Source of the DNA: Zasmidium citrigriseum
Lineage: Eukaryota > Ascomycota > Dothideomycetes > Mycosphaerellales > Mycosphaerellaceae
Length of the DNA stretch: 64,000 bases
Direction: 5' to 3'
Assembly (NCBI GenBank): GCA_002786025.1
Contig: NHNW01000054.1
Span: 186,001 to 250,000, forward strand
Shown: positions 11,095 to 20,511 of the stretch, one piece after another
Layout: the number at the start of each line of letters is the position of its first letter
Numbering within the stretch: position 1 is the stretch's first letter
Notes under the pieces: generated by a model
Seen by the model: only the letters and a program-made list of their open reading frames with translations
What the model was told of the DNA's origin: nothing
Database searches by the model: none
Position numbers and translations under genes: made by a program

Positions 11095-11147
11095 GACTGA
11101 AGGGACAAGTGAAGGGACGAGTGAAGGGACGAGTGAAGGGACAACTG
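11095..11147 (+). repeat. 12-bp tandem repeat, about four copies
   Basis: The unit GAAGGGACGAGT recurs with small changes (GAAGGGACAAGT, two exact, GAAGGGACAACT). It lies 70 bp upstream of the preferred start of the CorA-like gene. In the open upstream extension it would encode KGQ/KGR repeats, which argues that the extension is untranslated leader. Confidence 0.8.
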
Positions 11148-11219
11148 AAGTATCTACCATTGTCGACCGTACACTCAGCTGACACTACCACTCCCACTCC
11201 ACCGAATGCTGCATCGACA

Positions 11220-12886
11220 ATGTTCAGCCCCCGCAAAAGTCATCTCGTGCGACATCTGGATAGCCTGGCGAATGCCTCACCGAGCGCCTCGCGTCTACGA
11301 TGCATCGCATACTACATTTTGCATCGTCATCCCCCAGACGGAGCGGTGCTCACCGGTACCTACGGCAACCCGCACGTTCAACCAGACGAGGACTTCTCGC
11401 TACAGATCATCGACATCTCAGGGCTGCATAATGAGACACGGATCGTACATGCTGTGAGGCTGGACGAGCTGTACTACGACCATCTCGATCGAGACCAGCG
11501 TGTGAACAAGCTTCTGGACAACATCAGACACTGCGGAGATGACACACATACGCGCTTCATAGTTCTGAACAGGTTTGAGATCAGTGAGTATCTATGGAAC
11601 TCGCATCTGGACATCCTCGTCCTCATCCACATCATGGTCGTGGAGCTCAAGATCTGTGCGGAAGCGGTCGAGACGATACTTCGACCTCTCATTGACCAAA
11701 TCCCTCCGGAGGTCATTCACGACAAGGACATCCACTACGCTATCCCTCCATACGGTCGCTGCATCGGAGACCTGTCGCTAGGCCCGGCGCGACTGGACGA
11801 TCCGCACTGCTTGAGTTGGCAGATATCGGCGACAGACGTCGGCAAATGCAATCTCAATGGACGCATGGTGGACACAGGTGAGTTCACAATGAGCAAGACA
11901 TGGTCGAACAATGCTGACAGTCACGCAGTGTTCTTCTGCTCAGACAGTCCTGGATTCAGAGCGCGACTTGGGTTGTTCGGATACGGCCACCGGAGGCGCT
12001 TGGGTCTTTTCGACTGCTTTGACTCTATTCCCCTCCGAGAATGGCAAATTCCCAGCTTTCAGCAACACATCGCTGCCGGCAGTGGGAGATCGGGGCAGGT
12101 TACCAAGTCAATGCCTCTCTGGACAGCCGCACTCATCCGAACAGCCATGTTGCGATACTCCATCACGCCGACAGTGACGAACCGCGACATCCAGTCACTA
12201 CTAGACATGGACGACAGCTCCCACGAGCGACGTTGTCAGATTGCTTTGGGCCTCTATCAATCGGCAAACATGGATCTTCTCAAGATCGAGAACTTCCTCG
12301 CCGAACACTGCGACTTCACCACTAAGGAATGCACTTCGGTACTGCGATCTTTTCGGATGATGGTGGAAAGACTGAGAGTGGACTCTGAGGAAATTTTCTC
12401 TGGCTTCGAACGACGGTCGACGCTCCGTAGTCTCGAAATGGCAAGGCTATCGATTGATGAGAGCCGTTCAACGATCCGACGTACGCACAAATACAGTCTC
12501 CACATGTTTCAACGACAAGACTAACTATCTTCTTAGTGACCTGGCTTGCTTCAATCTTCATACCCATTGGCCTCGCATCGTCCATCTTCGGCATGAACGT
12601 CCGAGAGATCAACGCGGACACGACCGGCATCTAGCAGTTCGCCGTGACTTCAGCCGTGCTCCTCGTTCTGTCGGCATGCTCCTGGTATTTCCTCCGCGCT
12701 CTACGCAACTACGCACTCTGCATCAAGAGGTTACGTCTGCTCCACTGGCTTCACTGGGCCTTGCTGCCGGTGCTCGTGTATCAGGAAATCAGGGATGCAT
12801 GCAAGCGTACACATACGAAAGCGATCTGGTATTTGCTAGGATTCAGGAAGGTGGATGAGTTGGGATTTACGGATCTTCGGGCATGA
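11220..12886 (+). pseudogene. CorA-like divalent cation transporter gene with in-frame TAG between its two membrane helices
   Basis: The C-terminus carries IFIPIGLASSIFGMNV, the first transmembrane helix and GMN signature of CorA Mg2+ channels. Before it lies a long soluble domain typical of fungal CorA-like proteins. My exon model is 11220-11877, 11929-12480 and 12537-12634. Intron 1 (51 nt, GTGAGT...GCAG) keeps the frame even if retained. Intron 2 (56 nt, GTACGC...CTTAG with branch CTAAC) is needed to reach the GMN exon. The frame then hits TAG at 12632-12634, 12 residues after GMN. Beyond the stop it stays open to TGA at 12886 and encodes the second hydrophobic helix (QFAVTSAVLLVLSACSWYFL) and a basic tail. 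The intact family needs both helices, so this is either a fresh nonsense allele (TGG to TAG would restore it) or stop-codon readthrough. An upstream in-frame ATG exists at 11070. Confidence 0.65.
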
Positions 12887-13507
12887 TTTGGTCTCTTTGG
12901 ACGGTGTACGGTACGTCGGTATGCTTGGCGAGGGCTACTTCTAACAATGTATTCCAACGAACGACAACCATTCCCCAATCCAGCTCTCCAACAAATCCAG
13001 TGGCGATTTGGGATCGAAATCCATGAATCACATGCTCGCCAAAAGACGCTAGGCTTGATTCGGCAGGGCTGGATGAAGTGAGCAACCAGGGCCGACAAGG
13101 CGAGTTCGGAGACCCTAAATTCTTTGAAGATACACTTCCATCAGATCGCCCCATGGCCGATACCTGTCCTCTACGTACTTAGTGTTTCAACACAGCGAGG
13201 CGGCAGATGCCCTAGATGGCGTATTCGTCCAGCGCTGCCTGGATAGGGAAAATCTCTACTCGGAGCGAAGTAACGTTCTCTTTACGTTCTGTCACAGGAT
13301 GCGAACCCTCCAAGGCCTGTCTAAAACCCTATAATAGGCAATGGATCAAGGCTGTAGCCGCGAAACGACATCCACGTTGTCGGTAGGGTAGCTCTATGCG
13401 TCGTCAGCTCGGACGAATATAAAGAAACGGCGTCATCCACCTACACACTATCATACAGCTTCGAAGCCTCGGACACACCAGAATACCCATTCTACACATT
13501 CTTCAAC
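12887..13507. promoter_or_regulatory. Intergenic region with TATA box of the repeat-precursor gene
   Basis: A 621-bp gap. TATAAA at 13418-13423 lies about 85 bp upstream of the ATG at 13508, an unusually clear TATA promoter that suggests strong or regulated expression. A minus-strand frame at 12867-13154 has no recognisable content and I did not call it. Confidence 0.55.
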
Positions 13508-14338
13508 ATGCAATTCAAAGACCTCGTCCTCCTCCTCGCCGCGGCGGGCTCCACGACCGCGCTCCCCGCCCCCCACCAAGAAGCCCCCGTCCGTCGCCAG
13601 ACCAACGGCTTCGGCAGGGAGCGTTTCTATCAGCCCTGGTTGCTTAACAACCCCAATCTCGACGGCGACTTCTCCAAGCGTGATGCAGAGGCTCTTGCGA
13701 AGCGCCAGGGTAGATGTAAGTCCAAACACCATCCCCCCTACTCATAACCTTCACTAAGAACAAGACCTCGAAACCCCGGGCTGGGGCACCCCGAACCCCG
13801 GCTGGAGCAGCAACCCCCTCTACCCGTGGCTCCAACCACCTAGCAACGGCCGCCCCGCCAAGCGTGATGCTGAGGCTCTTGCCCAGCTCGAGAGTAGGTG
13901 AAAGTCCAAACACTGCTATCCTTCCTACTCATGACCATCGCTAAGAACAACAAGACCTCGATTCCCCCGGCTGGTGGAACCCCAGCTGGACCAATGGCAA
14001 CCCCTACCCGTGGCTCCAACCACCTAGCAACGGCCGCCACGCCAAGCGTGATGCTGAGGCTCTTGCCCAGCGCGCGGGTAGGTGTAAGCCCAAACACCAT
14101 CCTCCATACTCATGACCATCGCTAAGAACGACAAGACCTCGAAACCCCCGGCTGGGGCGCCAACAACCCCGGCTGGACCAATGGCGACCCCTACCCGTGG
14201 TTCCAACCACCCAACAACGGTGGTGGTGGCCCAGCCAAGCGATTGCTCGCCAGGCAATATCCTCCGGGCCCGGCCCAGGGCCCGCAAAACTTCGGTAGAC
14301 CATTGGACCAGCCAGCCCAGCCTGGTGGCGGCTTCTAA
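13508..14338 (+). CDS. Secreted Kex2-processed repeat peptide precursor built of tandem exon modules
   Basis: I predict 222 residues from four exons: 13508-13715, 13765-13893, 13955-14083 and 14136-14338. A signal peptide (about 1-19, ending near TTALPAP) is followed by four W/P/G-rich repeats. Each ends in a dibasic site: FSKRDAEALAKR, RPAKRDAEALAQ, RHAKRDAEALAQ and GPAKRLLARQ. The repeat core reads LETPGWG..NPGW...PYPWLQPPSNGR. KR is a Kex2 site, and DA-EA-LA after it are X-Ala dipeptides of the type trimmed by a Ste13-like peptidase, as in alpha-factor precursors. The mature peptides have no cysteine, unlike known filamentous-fungal alpha-pheromones. Exons 2 and 3 are each exactly 129 nt and phase 1-1, and the three introns are similar to each other, so whole exon-plus-intron units were duplicated. 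Function (signalling peptide, RiPP or effector) is unknown. No DUF3328 or tyrosinase gene was seen nearby. Confidence 0.8.
13765..14135 (+). repeat. Tandem exon-intron modules in the repeat precursor
   Basis: Unit 1 is 13765-13954 (129-nt exon plus 61-nt intron). Unit 2 is 13955-14135 (129-nt exon plus 52-nt intron). A third related exon follows at 14136, and a related intron precedes unit 1 at 13716-13764. The introns share CCAAACAC near the donor, CTCATGACCATCGCTAAGAAC or a close variant, and a CAAG acceptor. Confidence 0.85.
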
Positions 14339-14909
14339 ACGGATCGTGGGGCTCGTGAGGAAGGGGGCGTGGAGATAGCGAGGAGGACAGGAGTGCATAG
14401 GAATGTCTACTGTACTGTACTGTAACGATAAGAGACTCCGCACTGGTCGATGGCTTAGACTTCATTCAACATGAAGATGGGGTCCGAGGCATTCACGCCT
14501 ACTCTGCTCTCCTTTCCCCGTCGGAACCAGGAGATCAGTCGTCTCAAAATCGTTGCTCAACTGCAAGCTCTTGAAGGGCCTACAGCACTCTTGGTCCTGT
14601 GCGACCGAATCAGAGAGCGCTGTCCGTTTGGCCAGAACACGGAAGTTAGATAGTCCAACGGACTGCACTCTTCCTTCTTGTTCTAGCAACAAGCAAGAGT
14701 GAACCGCATGGGAGAGCGCGCTTTCTCCGTGGTTGAAGCCAAAGCCATGGCGTCCTTCACGGCGTCTTTCCACTGTTGTATATGTTGAAAGCAGGGGAAC
14801 AAGCGACATGGAACAAAGCAAGCAGTTTTCTTGAAGGTAATAAAGTACATTATGTCTACATGCTCTCTCGTCGCTGAACTTTCTCGCTAAGCAACCCAAT
14901 CAGCCCAGC
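14339..14909. other. Intergenic region
   Basis: A 571-bp gap holding the 3' end of the repeat-precursor gene and the promoter of the CAP gene. A minus frame at 14462-14899 shows no domain, signal peptide or splice support. Nothing else was seen. Confidence 0.45.
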
Positions 14910-15597
14910 ATGAACCAAGATCAACAAAGTGCGCTCGAGATACACAATCAAGGTCGGCCTCTGTTCTCTCTCCCATTGTAGCCCTCCGCTAACATCCGCC
15001 GCAGCTCGCGAAGAAGTCGACTCCCCGCCCCTAATCTGGTCCTTCAGCCTGACGAGCGACGCCCAAATCTGGGCCGACTACATCGCAGGCAAAGACCTTG
15101 GCGAAGCTAGAAGCAGGCTACGCATGCCCGACACCGGCATCAACGAGAGCATCGCCACGATCCATTCTTCGCATGTTGAACAGCCTCTCACGCACATGAG
15201 CGCGACATGGCACGCCGATAAGCGGAAGTGGCATCGGAAGGGGAATGTGATTCTGCCGTATTGTAAGGATCGGTGTACGCACGGTTGCTATACCCAGGTT
15301 CGTATTGTGGCTTTGCGAGGGCTGTATGGGGGGAGCTGACGACGATGGCAGATGATCTGGAGCAAGACGATGCATCTCGGCATGGCGTGGGCGAGCAATG
15401 GGCGAGAGACAATCGTAGTGGCGCGATATTCGCCTGCCGGAAACGTGATTGGAGAGTCTCCAGTCGAAGAGGCTGCGAAGTCTTATTCTGAGTCTGAGTC
15501 GGAGTCGTGGGTGGAAGTCTTTCAAGATCGACGGCATCCGCTCGCAGGCGTCTCCGAGATCAGGTCCAAGTCTAAGGCGGCGCCAGATAATTCATGA
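14910..15597 (+). CDS. CAP/SCP (PR-1-like, GAPR-1 type) domain protein
   Basis: A 193-residue protein from three exons: 14910-14952, 15005-15297 and 15352-15597. The first intron (52 nt) has a weak GTCGGC donor but ends CCGCAG and joins ALEIHNQ to AREEV. The second (54 nt) joins CYTQ to MIWSKT. The sequence shows the order typical of CAP domains: LEIHNQAREE, PPLIWSFSLTSDAQIWADYI, GCYTQMIWSKTMHLGMAWA and VVARYSPAGNVIGE. There is no signal peptide, so it resembles intracellular GAPR-1-like members rather than secreted PR-1 or Pry proteins. CAP domains often bind sterols or lipids, but the role here is unknown. The tail is Ser/Glu-rich. Its 3' end overlaps the convergent gene by 26 bp. Confidence 0.85.
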
Positions 15598-17095
15598 GCG
15601 GAGCGAGCGGCTTGAGATATGGCCTGGCGAAGTCTTCGATCTGAGTCTGAATACCTTGGATGTAGTAAAATGCACGTTCTTGGGCATTCGTGCCTGGGTT
15701 CTCGACTGGTGGTTCTGGTGCTCTTGCTTCTCCAGTCAATTTGGCACCCGTCTCGTTAAGATATGCGTCGAGGCATATTCCTGCGCAGACGCAATCGCGC
15801 CAAGCCGTCGAAAGGAGTAGCAAGAAGCTTTCGCCTTCGGGACTGATTCCCGTGAATGGTGCTCTCGACTTTGGCTTCAGCGGGTTCACAACAGGTCTCG
15901 CAATGCCATCCTCGTCGACTCGCTGGATGACGGCTCGTCGCTTGCGATGCATCCAGTCGAGATAGCTGCTCTTCGCAAATACTTCCGGCCGTATGATAGC
16001 CATTCTGTATGCCGTAGCCGCGAGCAATGCAGTCCCGGATGTCTCGCCGCTCCAGGTGCTGTCACCAAGGTAGTTTCTCAGCAAGCCTGAGCTATCATCA
16101 TCGGTGATGACAGCACCGCTCAGTATCTCAGCAATCCAGGTGTCGAGGTCGTTCTTCTCCTTTGAGAGTGCCGCGTTGCTGACTGGCCAAGCCGTGATAG
16201 TCGCTCTGACTCTTGCCATACCATAGGCAACCCAGGCAGTCCCAGTCGACCAAGCCCCTTCGTCGAAATCTTCAGCTGGGCCAACGATATGTCGCCATAG
16301 GCCTTTTGTACGCCCGGCGCTGATCCTCAGTACATCCCGATACAGTGCAATCTGTCGAACAGCTTCGCGGATCATGTCCAAGTCATCGGTCGCAACTCCG
16401 TAATAAGCCAAGAAAGGAGGAAACATAGCGACAGCGTCTGACCAAAGTTGAGCCTCACCGAGGAAATGACTGATGGCTCCATTGCTGTAACGTGAAGCTT
16501 CTTTCAGAAGGATATCTTTCTGTCGTGTCGCAGCGGCCATGAGGTCCTTGTTGTTCCATTTCTGAGAAAGCATGATAGCGGCGATTCCAGCAGCGGCTGG
16601 ATCAGAGACTGCATCTCTCTCCTCTTTGAAAAGGACCTTGCCATGTGATTTCAATTTGGGCTCCGCGAAAAGGGAAGCCTCATCCAAACGCATGCCAAGA
16701 CTTGGAATTTTTCCATCAGGGAACGGGTCTGATCCAAATACAGATCGTTCGGGGTTGAAAATCTGCTGAGTAGCTTCGAAGGCATATGCTACCTCCCAGC
16801 TACGGCTGGCCTCGTTGTGGGCATGTTCGATAGCTGCGTTGACGCGGAAGGAGTAGTTGAAAGTGCCGGTACAAGATTCGTATGATGTGATGTCGGTGGT
16901 GGGTTCGGAAAAGAAGTGATTCCAATAGACTGCGATGAAAATGCCCAGGAGTGCGATATATGCAGGTAGGAATTTGAAGGAGGCCGACCAGGTGCCCGGA
17001 TCAAGCCAAGTGGATGGTCGTTGTTGGTATTGGATGTTGTTTGACTCAGAGACTGCTGGCCTGTCCGGCTGATGGGTATCTTTGGTGTCTGCCAT
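15572..17095 (-). CDS. Six-hairpin glycosidase-like protein (GH88/GH105-related), single membrane anchor
   Basis: An intronless protein of 507 residues. A cytosolic tail and one hydrophobic segment (FLPAYIALLGIFIAVYW, about 43-59) suggest type II membrane anchoring. The rest is an alpha-helical domain with the pattern of six-hairpin (alpha/alpha barrel) glycosidases: FLGEAQLWSDAVAMFPPFLA, GLWRHIVGPAEDFDEGAW and STGTAWVAYGMARV, then GISPEGESFLLLL near the C-terminus. Related enzymes (GH88, GH105) remove unsaturated uronic acids from pectic or glycosaminoglycan oligomers. Whether this branch is catalytic is unknown. I chose the ATG at 17095 (MADTKDTH) over the in-frame 17242 because the upstream stretch lacks the character of a leader. 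It overlaps the 3' end of the CAP gene on the opposite strand. Confidence 0.75.
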   Translation of the reverse strand: MADTKDTHQPDRPAVSESNNIQYQQRPSTWLDPGTWSASFKFLPAYIALLGIFIAVYWNHFFSEPTTDITSYESCTGTFNYSFRVNAAIEHAHNEASRSWEVAYAFEATQQIFNPERSVFGSDPFPDGKIPSLGMRLDEASLFAEPKLKSHGKVLFKEERDAVSDPAAAGIAAIMLSQKWNNKDLMAAATRQKDILLKEASRYSNGAISHFLGEAQLWSDAVAMFPPFLAYYGVATDDLDMIREAVRQIALYRDVLRISAGRTKGLWRHIVGPAEDFDEGAWSTGTAWVAYGMARVRATITAWPVSNAALSKEKNDLDTWIAEILSGAVITDDDSSGLLRNYLGDSTWSGETSGTALLAATAYRMAIIRPEVFAKSSYLDWMHRKRRAVIQRVDEDGIARPVVNPLKPKSRAPFTGISPEGESFLLLLSTAWRDCVCAGICLDAYLNETGAKLTGEARAPEPPVENPGTNAQERAFYYIQGIQTQIEDFARPYLKPLAPLMNYLAPP

Positions 17096-17374
17096 GACGA
17101 TGGCAAGAAGTGGGTGTTTAGGAAGGAAAATGCATTTTGTTGTGAAGGATCCAGAAAGTGGTTGAAGTCGAAGAGACCTATGGCGCACGTGCGGGAGCTC
17201 TACCCAATCAACGGCCGTCCAATGGGAAGGCACCCGTGGCACTGGGTGGGTCTTGCGCCGAAGTCAAAGCTGACCTCTGTTGACAACATGGCGGGCCTTC
17301 AATCTTTCTGCCTTTTCCCTTGCCCGCGTACCCACGGACGGGCGAGCAAGATGGTGGTCTCCAACTGAAAGAGT

Positions 17375-17900
17375 CTACCGTGGATCTGGTCGTCCTATCT
17401 GATGGTGTGCGAAGATGCGGCGGCCCCGCGACTCGGCCCCGTCTTCTCGGGTCTGGAGTTGCTGGATGGTCACCACCTGGACTGTGACGGCATCGCCTGC
17501 GGCCTGCGACGCCGAGCGCGGGAGAGCGTGATCGAACATGATCCGCAACTTCTTCCGGCTCGTAGAAGGGCTCATACTCTGCCTCAAGGGTCACCTTCTT
17601 TGGTGGGATCAACTCCTCGCCTCTCTGTTTTGCGCACTGAACGAGGAACTCCCATGCCGCCTTGTGTCCATCCTCGTCATTGGTGAACTCGGTCCGGTGA
17701 CCATTGTTGCAGCACAGCTTGAAGTGACTGGCAGCCGTAGCCTTCTTCTTCCCAAGAAGTTCAACAGGCAACTCGTTGATTGTGTATGCGGACTCTGGAG
17801 TCTTGCCGTACTTCTCCAGATAGCCGTACTTGCGGCGTTCCTTCCGCTCTCGCCTGCTCTGAAGCCAGTCCAAGAAAGAGATCGGGAATGTTTGCGGCAT
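17375..17900 (-). CDS. Hypothetical protein, two exons
   Basis: Not recognised. My preferred model is exons 17550-17900 and 17375-17503 with a 46-nt intron (GTTGCG...GTCGCAG), giving 159 residues. The first exon reads as a compact basic-acidic domain (WLQSRRERKERRKYGYLEKY, then HFKLCCNNGHRTEFTNDEDG) and ends EYEPFYEPEE. The second continues AAGDAVTVQVVTIQQLQ and ends RPDPR. Without splicing, the frame runs on to 17208 as 230 residues, but the extra part is Arg/Pro-rich and looks like out-of-frame translation. The donor is weak, so the C-terminus is uncertain. No signal peptide or membrane segment is present. Confidence 0.5.
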
Positions 17901-18568
17901 TTTGAATGCTGTGGGAGTGGAATGGAGTGGTTGTTGTGCTTCAACTGAAGAAATGTCGATAAGACTGCACTTCTGGAGAAAGTGGAGGCTGAAGTTAACA
18001 AAAATCTGGAGGAAGAGGAGGCGTGGGTTATATCACCCGTCTTTTTTCGAATCTTGGTGAGTGCCAAGTCGTCAAAATACGGAATTCCTTGCACAGCCAT
18101 TCAGAGACTGCTGAATTGTCAATCATGCCTTCGGCGTTGACGAGAACTCTAAAGTTGCTCACGGGGTCGAGCCCGTCGAAAGAGCATTTGCAAGAGGGTC
18201 AGCACCCACACCAATCCGGGAAAGCCGCTCACATCCAGACAACAATCTGTGGCAGAGCCGAAGACGTGCGACCACTCTGCGTGCCACTTGCACGGGCCTT
18301 CAGTTCCCAGCCACAAGAGACGGAAGAATGTGGTAATTGCGAGCATCGACGTCAAACGTGTAGAAATGAAGACGGCCGCACCACATGCCCCGATATTTCT
18401 AGCAAAGAAATGAGTTCTCAAGAGGTCTCTATGTCCAGGTATGTATCTGCGTAACAAGATCGAAGGCATTGACAATGCTTTGGCATGATAGCGATATGAT
18501 CGCTGCTGTCTCTAATGTACCTTCCCAGTCACCCTCTTTATTCCCATTTTGTCTATTCCACGAACGCC
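17901..18568. other. Intergenic region
   Basis: A 668-bp gap with short frames on both strands (for example plus 18128-18454 and minus 18149-18475). None shows a domain, signal peptide or convincing splice partner. I see no repeat. Confidence 0.4.
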
Positions 18569-19375
18569 TCAGGACTCATGGCTCACCAAACACCGTTTAC
18601 TCCTTTTCGACCTCACCAGCCGCCGACCAAGCCACGAAGGACTCGAAGTCCTTCCCGCCGAGCACTCAGGAGATTCCTCACCCCTATCTTGAAGCCGCCC
18701 CCTCAAAGACCTTAAATGGGAACGATAGTCCATCCACGTCGACGATCTCGACATCTGCGAAGCACTACAATCAGTCTCCACCGCAGGCGACTCTTCCACC
18801 ACCTGAACCCTCCTAGTCTCAGACCACCCACGACTCTCAGTCCCACCAAAATCCAAAGGAGGAAGAGCCGGAGTCCAATTAACACCCTCCCGCCTCGGGA
18901 CCCCCTCCACAGGCGAGACACGACCTTCAGGCCCACTCCACGGCACACCCGGTAGCATCCCCACATAAGCCTCCCGCCCCCTATCCATATCGCCCTCCTC
19001 GCCAAACTGCTCCTCCCCCGCCACACACTCTCCCGTAACAACATGATACAGCCTCGAATCCCTTCCCAGACACAACATCCGATCAAGAAAAGGGTTATAC
19101 TCCTTTCTCCGCATGCTCTGTCGCTCGGCCCAGTACTCCGGATTGAGTTCCCTTTCACAAGAATTTGAGCATGTCCGGGCTACGAGGGGGAGGTATATCG
19201 TTGGGTGCATTTGGTCTTCTGGACATGGACTTGAAGCTGAGGATGACGGGCAGCGTTGGAGGCCGAAGTAGACGTCGTTGTGGGGCGAGTTGACAGGCCG
19301 GGAAGAGCTGCAGGTTGACGGGCGGGAGGGGGTGTCGTAGCAGAGGTCGTAGAGGGCGAGGACTTTGCGGCACAT
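18569..19375 (-). CDS. Hypothetical protein, Ser/Arg-rich
   Basis: An open frame of 268 codons from ATG 19375 (MCRKVLALYDLCYDTPSRPS). There is an alternative in-frame ATG at 19390. The N-terminal 100 residues contain several cysteines (YFGLQRCPSSSASSPCPEDQ, VARTCSNSCERELNPEYWAE), which could form a small zinc or disulfide unit. The C-terminal half is low-complexity and rich in Ser, Arg and Glu. No signal peptide, membrane span or known domain was recognised. The length and ordered N-terminus favour a real gene, but splicing is untested and a spurious frame cannot be excluded. Confidence 0.45.
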   Translation of the reverse strand: MCRKVLALYDLCYDTPSRPSTCSSSRPVNSPHNDVYFGLQRCPSSSASSPCPEDQMHPTIYLPLVARTCSNSCERELNPEYWAERQSMRRKEYNPFLDRMLCLGRDSRLYHVVTGECVAGEEQFGEEGDMDRGREAYVGMLPGVPWSGPEGRVSPVEGVPRREGVNWTPALPPLDFGGTESRGWSETRRVQVVEESPAVETDCSASQMSRSSTWMDYRSHLRSLRGRLQDRGEESPECSAGRTSSPSWLGRRLVRSKRSKRCLVSHES

Positions 19376-20511
19376 GGTGGCACGCGACACTTGTGCTCGA
19401 TTCCAGGCCGCCCAGAGTGAATTATAGATTAAGCGCGATTAACGAGAGGTATAAGCAAAGATTCTTTCAATCAAAAAGACAGTAAAACCCAAGTGCCGTC
19501 GACATCGTCCAGTCCGTTCCGCTGATCTTAGTCGGCTCTTGGGGTAAACGGCGAATCGTCGTCCCTATGAAGCACTCAACCAGTCAGCAAAACGAATGAA
19601 GGTCGCGAAAAGCCGGACGACTTCTCGCCCACTACCCGTCGTGAGGCCAGATCAAAGTTGATGTATCACAACTCTCTCGTGTTCTTCGCACTGCTCCACT
19701 CAGTCTATCGTTCCCCGCTACAAGCACAAACCACACTGTGTCTTGTCGACGACACATGTCAAAATCCCAACCACCATGTCCGTGGCCCCGGGATCAACCA
19801 GTCGACTGATCGGCAAGTCTATCTAGATAGGTGATTCGGCGACGCCTATAGCTGCCCATTCGATGCCTACTGGTCGAAAACTTTCAAGTCCCCGAGTTTG
19901 GAGAGACAGTCGGCGACTGTCACAAACCTTGTTTCTTGCTGACTAGACAAGCTCGAGTGCCTGACCCTAGAGAGAGCATGCCTGGATTGTAAAGACTGGA
20001 GCTACGAGACTGGATGTAGTGTGCATTTGCGCTTTGTGGTAAAAACCAAGGTCTTAACGTGCTTCGAGAAGGCGCCGGAGGTTCTCTAATCCATCAACCG
20101 TCAAGGAGGAGGCTGTAGACAATTTATGTTATGTCCATTGTCCATTGTATCTACAAGCAAACATACACTATCCCGTTGCCCGTTCCCCATCCCGAAAGCC
20201 CCTCATACCCTCCATCCCATCTTTCTACAATTGGTTATTAAAGCAGTGCTAGCCTCCCAAATCTCGCTCATTGACAATGCATAAACGCTTGACTCCAAAC
20301 CACCCGGAAGGCTTTTCGAAAATCAGAATGTTGGCTCGATCGAAGACGTAGCTATCCCCAGTTGTTAGCTTCAGGCCGAGTCAATCATTGCCGGCGGCGG
20401 TGCCACGGAGAGAGGTGGACTCGTGGTGATCGAGCCGGCTTTTTGGGGAAGAGGTTCGAATGTCATTGCCAGTAGATTGTTCATTGGCTCGTGTGAGCTG
20501 TTCGTCCATCT
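19376..20511. other. Long intergenic region
   Basis: A 1.1-kb stretch between two minus-strand genes. It should hold the 3' UTR of the ABC transporter and the promoter of the hypothetical gene. No frame longer than about 60 codons, no clear tRNA fold and no repeats were seen. Confidence 0.45.

Noticed and set aside
13508..14338. Alpha-mating-pheromone gene
   Set aside because: Processing sites look similar, but the repeats are long, lack the paired cysteines and short W-C...C-W core of filamentous-fungal alpha-pheromones, so the name is not justified.
13451..14465. Minus-strand frames up to 153 codons opposite the repeat precursor
   Set aside because: They repeat only because the plus-strand modules repeat; they are Gly/Arg-rich, cross the introns and lack a plausible start.
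14462..14899. Minus-strand frame of 145 codons
   Set aside because: No recognisable feature, and it occupies the promoter of the CAP gene.
13508..17095. Dikaritin-type RiPP cluster
   Set aside because: A repeat precursor is present, but no DUF3328 (UstYa-like) or tyrosinase-like gene was found near it in this window.
18023..18475. Overlapping frames of 143 (plus) and 108 (minus) codons
   Set aside because: Neither strand shows a domain, signal peptide or supporting splice signals; no reason to prefer either.
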